DNA from: REEP01 sp964603915
GTDB taxonomy: Bacteria; Pseudomonadota; Alphaproteobacteria; Rhodospirillales; Defluviicoccaceae
Direction of reading: 5' to 3'
NCBI GenBank assembly: GCA_964603915.1
Contig: CAZRWU010000041.1
Span: forward strand, 1 to 20,089
DNA: 20,089 nt
Shown here: piece after piece, positions 13,666 through 20,089 of the stretch
How positions within the stretch are numbered: the first letter of the stretch is position 1
Layout: each line of letters begins with the position of its first letter
Made by a program: the position numbers and the translations under genes
The notes under the pieces: generated by a model
The model's database searches: none
Told to the model about the DNA's origin: nothing
The model's input: only the letters and a program-made list of their open reading frames with translations

Positions 13666-14671
13666 CGTTGACCCCGGAAAGAAGAAACTCGGCGACGACG
13701 GGGGCGTGATAGGACTCCGGCGAGCCGTGCACGGCATGAGACGTGAGCAACTCGTCTCCCAGCGCTTCGTTGTGGATCTCGACGCCGCGATACCAGGCGA
13801 GCATGGGCCGGGAAACCAGGAGATGATCGAGCATCTGCGGCCGGCCGTGATGCACCACCGAGAAGCGTCGCGAGTGAGTGACGCTACGCTCCACCGGCAC
13901 CAGAGTCCGGAGAATGAGGTGCGGGTTGCCGGCATCCTCCTCGTCGCCGCGGATGGTTCGCACCGGCACCTCATGCGTGTCGGCATTGAAATCGCCGCAG
14001 ACCACGATCAACGCGTCCGCGTCGTCGTCGAACACCTGATCGACGAATAGCCGTACTTCCAGCGCCTGCCCGGAGCGCTTCACGGCGGCGAGAAAAAAAC
14101 CCTCGGCCCAGCCGGACATCGTTCGCCACGTTCGCGCATTCGTCTTTTGATCGGCAAGAAACGCCGCCCGCGGCGCCCGTAAATGAACGTTCAGCACATG
14201 CAAGACGCGGCCGCAGTCGAGGCGGACGGTGACATGGAGGAATGGCCGGTCCCACTCGATCGCGTGCCCGCCGTCATCGCTCGGAGCCGTGGCCAGGCGG
14301 TGACACGGCGGTGAAACCAAGTCGTGGAAGACCTGGCGCTGTTCGAGGAGAGGAGCCCGGCTGAGGGTAACCAGATTGTGCTTGTCACGGACCGCCCCGG
14401 TGGTCCGGCTGACGGTTGTCGCGCGATGATAAGCCTCGTAAGGCGTGCCGGCGAGTAGCGCCTCCATGATTTCGAGGGCGCGGTCCTTCTTGCTCGACTG
14501 ACGCTGGCTGTCGACCTCCTGAAGACAAAGGATATCGGCGCGCAGGCGGAGCAACTGCGGTCGCAAAAGCCGGATCCGTTCATCCAGGGTTGCTTCGGTT
14601 TCAACCGGCGCGCCAAGATTTTCGACATTGAACGTCGCGATGCGCAGACGATGCCGCCCGGCTTGAATCAT
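13652..14671 (-). CDS. Endonuclease/exonuclease/phosphatase (EEP) superfamily protein
   Basis: The 339-residue protein carries the EEP (DNase I / exonuclease III / sphingomyelinase fold) motifs in order: ATFNVENLG with Asn15, LQEVD with Glu52 as metal ligand, NVHLRAP in the middle, CGDFNAD, DHLLVS and a C-terminal SYHAP in place of the common SDHxP. No signal peptide is present, so it is cytoplasmic. It should be an Mg-dependent phosphodiesterase or phosphatase; substrate (DNA, RNA, nucleotide or lipid headgroup) is undetermined. It starts 12 bases after the TlpA-like gene ends and overlaps the ADP-ribosylglycohydrolase start, so these three are very likely one operon. The start has no strong Shine-Dalgarno site, consistent with translational coupling. 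Confidence 0.88.
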   Translation of the reverse strand: MIQAGRHRLRIATFNVENLGAPVETEATLDERIRLLRPQLLRLRADILCLQEVDSQRQSSKKDRALEIMEALLAGTPYEAYHRATTVSRTTGAVRDKHNLVTLSRAPLLEQRQVFHDLVSPPCHRLATAPSDDGGHAIEWDRPFLHVTVRLDCGRVLHVLNVHLRAPRAAFLADQKTNARTWRTMSGWAEGFFLAAVKRSGQALEVRLFVDQVFDDDADALIVVCGDFNADTHEVPVRTIRGDEEDAGNPHLILRTLVPVERSVTHSRRFSVVHHGRPQMLDHLLVSRPMLAWYRGVEIHNEALGDELLTSHAVHGSPESYHAPVVAEFLLSGVNDAAF

Positions 14672-14683
14672 GCTTGCCGGAGC

Positions 14684-15247
14684 CTAGCCTGCCGGCGCGA
14701 GACAGGCAGCCAAGAAATCGGCAACTTCGGAAGCGTCCCATTCCGCCGCTCCCAGCACCCGTCCGACCTCGCGCCCGTCGGAGTCGAACAAAATGGTCGT
14801 GGGCAGGCCGAACACGCCGACGCTCTGTCCCAACCGACTGCGCCTGTCGGTCAAAACGGCAAGGTGCTTGATCCCCTCTTTGTCATAAAATGCGCGAACG
14901 GCGTCGGCGCCGCCGATATCGGACGACACCGCAAGCACATCGACGCCGCGTCCGGCGAGATCCGCATGCAGCGCGTCCAGCGCCGGCATTTCCTCGATGC
15001 ACGGCGCGCACCATGTCGCCCAGAAATTGACCACCAAGCCTTTGCCACGCCAGTCCGCCAGACTCACTTCCGTCTCTCCGTCTTTCAAGAAGGGGACGGG
15101 AATCTCGGGCGCCGCCGCTTCCGGTGGACGGAATTTGGCGAGCGCCTCCGGCACCGCCGCACAAGCTTCCGCCTCGGCCCTTGCACCGGCGGGCGAGATC
15201 ATGACAATCAGCGCGGCAAGGCCGCCAAAGAAAAGGGCGCGCAGCAC
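14684..15247 (-). CDS. TlpA/ResA-like periplasmic thiol-disulfide oxidoreductase
   Basis: A GTG start at 15247 with GAGGTGA five bases upstream gives 187 residues. Residues 1-24 form a signal peptide or signal anchor (hydrophobic core ~5-18, then AGARA). The thioredoxin fold carries the active-site WCAPC at 79-83 in the context NFWATWCAPCIEEMP and the cis-Pro loop GLPTT, typical of TlpA/ResA proteins that keep apocytochrome c or other periplasmic thiols reduced. An extra Cys at ~29 and one near the C-terminus lie outside the motif. The gene is divergent from argH with 37 bases between start codons, and it leads the EEP/ADP-ribosylglycohydrolase group. Confidence 0.9.
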   Translation of the reverse strand: MLRALFFGGLAALIVMISPAGARAEAEACAAVPEALAKFRPPEAAAPEIPVPFLKDGETEVSLADWRGKGLVVNFWATWCAPCIEEMPALDALHADLAGRGVDVLAVSSDIGGADAVRAFYDKEGIKHLAVLTDRRSRLGQSVGVFGLPTTILFDSDGREVGRVLGAAEWDASEVADFLAACLAPAG

Positions 15248-15284
15248 GATTCACCTCGTTCTCATTTTGATCTTAAGGACTCGC

Positions 15285-16691
15285 ATGGCCAGAACTCCTC
15301 CGTCGCAAACGCCGACCAGCACAATGTGGGGCGGCAGGTTCGTATCAGGACCCTCGGCGGTGATGGAGCGGATCAACGCCTCCATCGACTTCGACCAGCG
15401 CTTGTACGCGCAGGACATCGCTGGCTCCAAAGCCCACTGCGCGATGCTGGCGGCGCAAGGCATCATATCCCAATCGGACGCCAACGCCATCATCGACGGA
15501 CTCGACGCCGTCCTCGGCGAGATGGAAAGCGGGCACTTCCCGTTCAACCGCGTCCTGGAGGATATCCACATGAACGTGGAGCACCGCCTTGGCGAGTTGA
15601 TCGGCGACGCCGCGGGCCGGTTGCACACGGCGCGCTCCCGCAACGATCAGGTGGCGACCGATCTGAGGCTGTGGGTGCGCGACGCGATCGACGTCTTGGA
15701 CGAGGCTCTCCGCGCCTTGCAGGCCGCGCTGATCGATCAAGCCGAGATCCACGCCGATGCCGTCATGCCGGGGTTCACTCATCTCCAGGTGGCCCAGCCG
15801 ATCACCCTTGGCCACCACCTTCTCGCTTATGTCGAGATGCTGGGTCGCGACCGCGGACGCTTTGCCGACTGCCGGCGCCGGCTCAACGAATGTCCGCTGG
15901 GCGCCGCGGCTCTTGCCGGCACCTCGTTTCCGATCGACCGTCAAATGACGGCGGCGGCTCTGGGCTTCGAGCGGCCCGCCGCCAACTCCCTCGATGCCGT
16001 CTCGGACCGCGACTTCGCGATCGAGTTTCTCTCGGCCGGTGCCCTGCTCGCCGTGCATCTTTCCCGGTTGGGCGAAGAAATCGTGCTGTGGGCATCGGCG
16101 CAGTTCGGCTTCATCGTGCTGCCGGACGCCTATTCCACGGGAAGCTCGATCATGCCGCAAAAACGGAATCCCGACGCCGCGGAGCTTGTCCGCGCCAAGG
16201 CGGGACGCGTGAACGGCGCGCTGATTGGCCTGCTCACCGTGCTCAAGGGATTGCCGCTCGCCTACGCCAAGGACATGCAGGAGGACAAGGAGCCGGTGTT
16301 CGACGCCGCCGACACGCTGCTTTTGGGCGTGCAGGCGATGACCGGCATGATCGAGGGCGCCGTCTTCGATCGCGAGCGGATGCGCGCCGCCGCCGGGCGC
16401 GGCTTTTCAACCGCGACCGATCTCGCCGACTGGCTGGTCCGGGTCAAGGGCATGCCGTTTCGCCGCGCTCACCACGTTGTCGGAGCGCTGGTCAAGGCGG
16501 CCGAGGAAAAGGAGAGCGGCCTTAAGGACTTGTCGCTTGCCGAAATGCAGGCGGTGGAGCCGGCGCTGAACGAGGATGCTTTCGCCATTCTCAGCGTCGA
16601 GTCCTCCGTCGAAAGCCGCGCCAGCGAGGGCGGGACCGCTCCAACGCGCGTTCGCGCCGCCGCCGCCGAGGCGCGCAGACGCTTTCTCTGA
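15285..16691 (+). CDS. argH: Argininosuccinate lyase
   Basis: Starting at ATG 15285, with AAGGA at 15275-15279, the product is 468 residues, the normal ArgH length. The fumarase/aspartase-superfamily signature GSSIMPQKRNP lies at 286-296 and includes the catalytic Ser287. HTARSRNDQ, GFTHLQ (general-acid His region) and the N-terminal MWGGRF are all typical of ArgH. It cleaves argininosuccinate to arginine and fumarate, the last step of arginine synthesis, in the cytoplasm as a homotetramer. The open frame extends upstream to 14997, but there it reads antisense through the TlpA-like gene. It is followed after 15 bases by the convergent stop of the PLP enzyme; no lysA, a frequent downstream neighbour in related bacteria, is present here. 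Confidence 0.97.
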   Translation: MARTPPSQTPTSTMWGGRFVSGPSAVMERINASIDFDQRLYAQDIAGSKAHCAMLAAQGIISQSDANAIIDGLDAVLGEMESGHFPFNRVLEDIHMNVEHRLGELIGDAAGRLHTARSRNDQVATDLRLWVRDAIDVLDEALRALQAALIDQAEIHADAVMPGFTHLQVAQPITLGHHLLAYVEMLGRDRGRFADCRRRLNECPLGAAALAGTSFPIDRQMTAAALGFERPAANSLDAVSDRDFAIEFLSAGALLAVHLSRLGEEIVLWASAQFGFIVLPDAYSTGSSIMPQKRNPDAAELVRAKAGRVNGALIGLLTVLKGLPLAYAKDMQEDKEPVFDAADTLLLGVQAMTGMIEGAVFDRERMRAAAGRGFSTATDLADWLVRVKGMPFRRAHHVVGALVKAAEEKESGLKDLSLAEMQAVEPALNEDAFAILSVESSVESRASEGGTAPTRVRAAAAEARRRFL

Positions 16692-16706
16692 AGCAAGCAA
16701 CCGGGA

Positions 16707-17909
16707 TCAGACAAGGGCCGCGAGGAAACCGGCGATTTCCTCTTCGGTGTTGTAGTAGTGGACCGAGGCGCGAACGAGTTCGGACAGCCCCCGCGCTTCC
16801 AGATCGAGCCGCGCGGCGGCGACCACCGAGACCGAAACATTGATGCGATGCCGGGCCAGCCGCCGGCGGATCGCGCTGGCCGCCTCACCGTCCTTGGTGA
16901 ACGTCACGATGCCGCAAAGCTCCGCGCCCCGGTCGCGAACCGTCACGCCGGACAGCGCCGAGAGGCCGTCGCGCAAGGTGGCGGCGAGACGGCGCACACG
17001 ATGGGCGATCGGATCCAGTCCCAGATCGCAAGCATAATCAGCCGCGACGCCGAGCCCAATGCGGCCGGCGACATAGTTCTCGTAGGTCTCGAACCGCTGC
17101 GCGCCGGGCCGGATCTCGAATGCGTTGGCGCCGGTCCATGTCGCCGCGTGAAGATCGAGAAATGGCGGCTCGAGATTCTCGATCAAGGCCCCGCGGACAT
17201 AGAGAAAGCCGGTGCCGCGCGGCCCCCTGAGGTACTTGCGGCCGGTCGCCGAGAGGATATCGCAGCCGATCGCTTCAACGTCGATCGGCATCTGGCCGAC
17301 CGACTGGCAGGCATCGAGCAGGAAGGGGATGCCATGGGCGCGGGCAATCCGTCCGACGCCAGCCGCCGGGTTGACCAAGCCGCTTTGGGTTCCCACGTGG
17401 GTGATCGCAATCAGCTTGACCCGGTCATCGATCATTTCTTCCAGCGCCCCCAGCGAGAGCTGACCGGTTTCATCGTCGGGAACAACGTCGATGGCGACGC
17501 CGCAGCGGCGCGCCGTCTGCAAGAAGGCGATATAGTTGCTGGCGTATTCGGAGCGGCCAGTGAGAATGCGGTCGCCGGGGCGGAACGCGAACGCATAGAA
17601 CGCCATGTCCCAGGCGCGGGTCGCGTTCTCGACACAGGCGATTTCGTCCGGACCGCAATTCAGCAGCCGGGCCAGCGCCTCATAGGTATTGCGGATGCGG
17701 CCGGCGGCGCGCTCCGCCGCCTCGTACCCGCCAATGCGGCGCTCCAGTTCCAGGTGGTCGACGACCGCATGGAAGACTGGATCGGCGGCCAATGAGCACC
17801 CTGCGTTGTTGAAATGAATGGTGTCGACGCATCCGGCCGTCTCGTCGCGAACGCGCTCGACGTCAATGGCGGCCTCGGGCTCCCCGCCCGCTCCGGTCCC
17901 GGTGCTCAA
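16707..17909 (-). CDS. Class V aminotransferase / cysteine desulfurase-like PLP enzyme
   Basis: The 400-residue product is a fold-type I PLP enzyme of aminotransferase class V. The cofactor residues are visible: His171 (THVGTQSG), Asp199 and Gln202 (LLDACQSVGQ), and the Schiff-base Lys225 in ATGRKYLRGPRGTGFLYV. Substrate-side landmarks include HFNNAG near 32-37, where class V members bind the substrate carboxylate. Cys residues are present, but I cannot identify a desulfurase active-site loop, so transaminase, lyase or desulfurase are all possible. The apparent start is TTG at 17909, overlapping the dienelactone hydrolase TGA as TTGA, without a clear Shine-Dalgarno site; coupled translation would explain this. 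Substrate unknown. Confidence 0.87.
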   Translation of the reverse strand: MSTGTGAGGEPEAAIDVERVRDETAGCVDTIHFNNAGCSLAADPVFHAVVDHLELERRIGGYEAAERAAGRIRNTYEALARLLNCGPDEIACVENATRAWDMAFYAFAFRPGDRILTGRSEYASNYIAFLQTARRCGVAIDVVPDDETGQLSLGALEEMIDDRVKLIAITHVGTQSGLVNPAAGVGRIARAHGIPFLLDACQSVGQMPIDVEAIGCDILSATGRKYLRGPRGTGFLYVRGALIENLEPPFLDLHAATWTGANAFEIRPGAQRFETYENYVAGRIGLGVAADYACDLGLDPIAHRVRRLAATLRDGLSALSGVTVRDRGAELCGIVTFTKDGEAASAIRRRLARHRINVSVSVVAAARLDLEARGLSELVRASVHYYNTEEEIAGFLAALV

Positions 17910-18571
17910 AGGTGTTCGGCGAAGAATGCCAGCGTCCGCTTGCGCGCCAGCGCCGCAGCCTCGGCGTTATAGGACGCGCGGTGGTCGCAGTTGAAGCCGT
18001 GGCCGGCGCCTTCATAGACAAAGATCGGAATCTCGGGGTAGGCCTGCCGAATCCGCTCGACGTTCTCCAAAGGTATTGAAGAATCCTCGGCGCCAAAATG
18101 CATGAGGATCGGGACCCTTGGCTTTTCGTCGAGAAGGTCGGGAATGTGACGGCCGTAATAACAGACGGCGCAGAGAACTTCGAGCCGGCAGCCGGCCAGC
18201 CACGCCCACGACCCGCCCCAGCAATAGCCGACCACCGCGACGCTTCCCCCTAAATCCGTGGCCTTGGCCGCGGCCCAGACATCCAGCATCGGCTTGTCCC
18301 AGCCGATAGCCGCCGCCAGTTCCCGGCCTTCGGCGATGCCGGAGTCGTCATACGGCAGCTCGACACGCGGTCGGATGCGATCGAACAGCGCCGGTGCGAT
18401 CGCTTCGTATCCATCGCTGGCGTACCTCTCGCACACTTCGCGAATATGGCCATTGACCCCGAAGACTTCCTGAATCACGACAACGGCGCCCTTGCGTTTC
18501 ATCGATGGCCGCACCCGGTATGCTTCCAGCTGATGCCCGTCCGAGGCCGTCAAAAGAACAGTCTCGCGCAT
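17906..18571 (-). CDS. Dienelactone hydrolase family protein
   Basis: The ATG at 18571 has a strong AGGAGG at 18583-18578 with six-base spacing, giving 221 residues; the longer frame to 18667 has no such support. The fold and active site match dienelactone hydrolase: Cys117 nucleophile in GYCWGG, Asp163 in GAEDSSIP, His191 in GAGHGFNC, and Glu35 in QEVFGV that holds the Cys in its resting state. Such enzymes hydrolyse dienelactone in chlorocatechol breakdown, but most chromosomal relatives act on undefined esters or lactones, and no other catabolic gene is adjacent. It is cytoplasmic, translationally coupled to the class V PLP enzyme, and divergent from the thioesterase pair. Confidence 0.92.
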   Translation of the reverse strand: MRETVLLTASDGHQLEAYRVRPSMKRKGAVVVIQEVFGVNGHIREVCERYASDGYEAIAPALFDRIRPRVELPYDDSGIAEGRELAAAIGWDKPMLDVWAAAKATDLGGSVAVVGYCWGGSWAWLAGCRLEVLCAVCYYGRHIPDLLDEKPRVPILMHFGAEDSSIPLENVERIRQAYPEIPIFVYEGAGHGFNCDHRASYNAEAAALARKRTLAFFAEHL

Positions 18572-18685
18572 TGTCCCCCTCCTGATCCCTTGCCGTCGTT
18601 TGTCTCCGCCGCGGAAAAAACGATGACGCGCGGCGAGTATGATATAACCTATTGTCTTCCCGTCCACCGGCCCATGGCTTAACCT
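18572..18685. promoter_or_regulatory. Divergent regulatory region between dienelactone hydrolase and thioesterases
   Basis: These 114 bases separate two oppositely transcribed units and must hold both promoters. An AT-rich patch at 18637-18655 contains TATGAT (18638-18643) and TATAAC (18643-18648), usable as -10 boxes to the right, and TATATC on the minus strand (18646-18641) to the left. No good -35 hexamer stands at the right spacing for any of them, so activator-dependent promoters are possible. No operator palindrome is obvious. Confidence 0.35.
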
Positions 18686-19180
18686 GTGACATCCTCAGAA
18701 CGCCCCCCCGATATCTCCCAGCTGATGGAAATTCTCGAGTCCATGCCGCATTGCCGCCTGTTGGGGATGCGAATCATCGAGTTGCGATGCGGGTATGGCT
18801 TGATGAAAGTGCCGTATCACAAAAACCTGGTCGGCAATCCTGCGACGGAGGTTATTCACGGCGGCGTCATCACCGCGTTCCTCGATACCTTGTGCGGCTT
18901 CGCCGTCGTGGCATCCATTTCGCAGGGCACGGTGATCGCCACGCTCGATCTGCGCATCGATTATCTGCGTCCTGCCGAGCCGGGCGTCAGTATCCTGGGA
19001 TCCGCCGAGTGCTACAAGGTGACACGGACGATCGCCTTCGCTCGCGGCATTGCCTACCAGGAAACGTTCCGCGACCCAATCGCCCATTGCGCCGGGACTT
19101 TCATGCTCGGAGCCACCAGCTTCACGGCCGAAGGATCCCGTTCCGCGCCAGGAGATCCCACAGTTAGCGTGAAGGAATAA
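18686..19180 (+). CDS. PaaI-like hotdog-fold thioesterase (first of tandem pair)
   Basis: This 164-residue hotdog protein has the core signature HGG at 58-60, followed nine residues after His58 by Asp67 (TAFLDTLCG), the expected catalytic acid. IDYLRP further on is the typical central strand motif. It should hydrolyse an acyl-CoA or related thioester in the cytoplasm as a dimer or tetramer. The start is GTG at 18686 without a clear Shine-Dalgarno site; an in-frame ATG at Met14 is an alternative. The ~20-residue C-terminal tail (after GATSF) is polar and probably disordered. It is followed after five bases by a second hotdog gene. Confidence 0.87.
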   Translation: MTSSERPPDISQLMEILESMPHCRLLGMRIIELRCGYGLMKVPYHKNLVGNPATEVIHGGVITAFLDTLCGFAVVASISQGTVIATLDLRIDYLRPAEPGVSILGSAECYKVTRTIAFARGIAYQETFRDPIAHCAGTFMLGATSFTAEGSRSAPGDPTVSVKE

Positions 19181-19185
19181 CCGCG

Positions 19186-19611
19186 ATGCAGAAATCCATC
19201 GCCGCTCTCAAGGAGAATAGGGATCTTACGGCCATCAACGATCTGATCCCCTACGCGCGCACGATCGGACTGGAAGCGTTTTTCGACGACAGCGGACTGG
19301 TGGTCGCGCTGCGCTTCCGCGAGAGCAACATCGGCATCACCGTTGTCCGCGCCATCCACGGCGGGGTGATCGGCGCCCTGCTCGAGCATGCGGCGATGCT
19401 TCATCTGATCGAGCAAAGCGAGATCACGTCGATTCCCAAAATCGTCAACATTTCGATTGATTATCTCCGCCCCTGCTTTGCCGCCGATACCTTCGCCCGC
19501 GGCCGCGTGATCAAGCAGGGGCGCCGCATCGCCAACGTCCGCGTCGAGGCTTGGCAGGACGCGCCCGAGCGTCCCGTCGCCGCCGCACACGCCCATTTCC
19601 TCGTCACCTGA
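19186..19611 (+). CDS. PaaI-like hotdog-fold thioesterase (second of tandem pair)
   Basis: The 141-residue product has HGG at 58-60 and IDYLRP downstream, as in the gene before it, but the acid nine residues after His58 is Glu67 (ALLEHAA) rather than Asp. Either can serve in the hotdog superfamily. The AAGGA that serves as ribosome-binding site lies within the last codons of the first thioesterase, about nine bases before the ATG, so the pair is co-transcribed and probably coupled. The two proteins are diverged paralogs and might form a heteromeric enzyme with one main catalytic subunit; this is inference. Substrate unknown. Confidence 0.87.
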   Translation: MQKSIAALKENRDLTAINDLIPYARTIGLEAFFDDSGLVVALRFRESNIGITVVRAIHGGVIGALLEHAAMLHLIEQSEITSIPKIVNISIDYLRPCFAADTFARGRVIKQGRRIANVRVEAWQDAPERPVAAAHAHFLVT

Positions 19612-19832
19612 GCGCGCTCTTCGACATTAGGAAACGGTAAATGAGACATTGTTGCCCTTGTAATCGCTTGCATTTCCATTCCTGCGCACCATTTCATAGC
19701 CGCCTTTACACCCGAAAAAGTTTCCACGCTTAGACGCTGTTTTCAGTGTTCTGGTAGCCGATAAGCGCTGAACAACTCGGCTGGCGTTGCACCCATCCGA
19801 CGGTTTTCTCACAATGCTCAAGGAGACCACCC
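19612..19832. other. AT-richer gene-poor stretch after the thioesterases
   Basis: No confident gene lies here. Base composition shifts toward A+T compared with the rest of the window, and the plus frames are broken by many stops. On the minus strand a frame of 67 codons (GTG 19830 to TAA 19629-19627) is open, with a Gly/Asn/Lys-rich end; it matches nothing I know and lacks a visible ribosome-binding site, so I do not call it. No T-tailed hairpin is seen after the thioesterase stop. The composition suggests foreign or decayed DNA. Confidence 0.4.
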
Positions 19833-20033
19833 ATTTCGCCTGTTGATCTGCTCGCCCGGCTGATTGACCAGATCACGCTGCAGCCTCCCGGTCCCCGTCA
19901 TCCTCCATCATCCTCCGAAGACGTTGTTGCCGCCCCCGTTTTCTTTCTGCGTGAGGGTGGGCAGTGGCGAGTGCTTCACGCTGCTCATCGCCGTGTCTCT
20001 GACGCCACTTTGCGTCGCCGTCTGGCGGTGTAG
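19833..20033 (+). pseudogene. Possible N-terminal fragment of an IS5-type transposase
   Basis: A 66-codon frame ending in TAG at 20031-20033 contains PGPRHPP and later FFLREGGQWRVL followed by a basic helix ending RRRLAV. This resembles the N-terminal region of IS5-family transposases (consensus 'LRTGCQWRxLP...VYRRFRRW'). There is no ATG; a good AAGGAGA at 19820-19826 precedes an ATT codon at 19833, which would be a very unusual start. The DDE catalytic domain is missing. The AGACGTCT palindrome at 20032-20039 and the TTATACCAAC sequence after it could mark an element end. The assignment rests on one short motif. The last 56 bases of the window hold nothing I can name. Confidence 0.3.
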
Positions 20034-20089
20034 ACGTCTTATACCAACCTGCGCTAATTGCGACTTACGGGGGCTTTTCAAGAGCGGCT

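Noticed and set aside
14651..15284. Upstream part of plus-strand frames running toward argH
   Set aside because: They are antisense to the EEP and TlpA-like genes; the argH start is set by AAGGA and by homology at 15285.
19627..19830. 67-codon minus-strand frame at the right edge
   Set aside because: Its sequence is less biased than a typical wrong frame, but there is no ribosome site and no recognisable family; not enough to call a gene.

Overview
The window is high-GC, densely coded DNA whose gene content points to an alphaproteobacterium, probably close to the Rhodospirillales. This rests on the codon bias, a divergent tlpA/argH pair of the kind I associate with that group, and the protein flavour. 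No rRNA, tRNA, CRISPR array or complete mobile element is visible. Most genes are separated by a few bases or overlap at start and stop codons.

Region 1 (1-5201). A fragment of an unrecognised protein is followed by a PaaI-like hotdog thioesterase on the plus strand. Its stop overlaps the stop of a minus-strand operon. In transcription order that operon is a possible 23-residue membrane microprotein, an XpaC-family membrane protein, a TelA/KlaA-family protein, an SPFH-domain protein with a C-terminal GYF_2-type domain, and a double zinc-ribbon protein with a C-terminal membrane helix. It looks like an envelope-stress or toxic-anion-resistance module built around a membrane scaffold. It resembles the Bacillus SPFH/zinc-ribbon (ydj) cluster joined to the XpaC/TelA pair.

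Region 2 (5202-8263). After a 384-base gene-poor stretch comes a coupled plus-strand pair: a 127-residue four-helix membrane protein and a two-helix potassium channel with two RCK domains and a TTTGFGE filter. A small protein follows that resembles an orphan histidine-kinase dimerization hairpin with Gln where the phospho-accepting His should be.

Region 3 (8082-15247, minus strand). In transcription order: TlpA-like thioredoxin, endonuclease/exonuclease/phosphatase-family protein, ADP-ribosylglycohydrolase, small lipoprotein, long aminopeptidase P, type III polyketide synthase, and exported GDSL esterase. Close spacing suggests one or two operons.

Region 4 (15285-19611). argH reads right, divergent from tlpA. 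It converges on a minus-strand pair (dienelactone hydrolase, then a class V PLP enzyme). Divergent from that pair are two tandem PaaI-like thioesterases.

Region 5 (19612-20089). No confident gene. It is AT-richer, then holds a short reading frame resembling the N-terminus of an IS5-type transposase, so the right edge may be a mobile-element scar.

The strongest candidates for a poorly described system are the XpaC-TelA-SPFH-zinc-ribbon operon with its microprotein, the channel with its small membrane partner, and the orphan HisKA-like protein.
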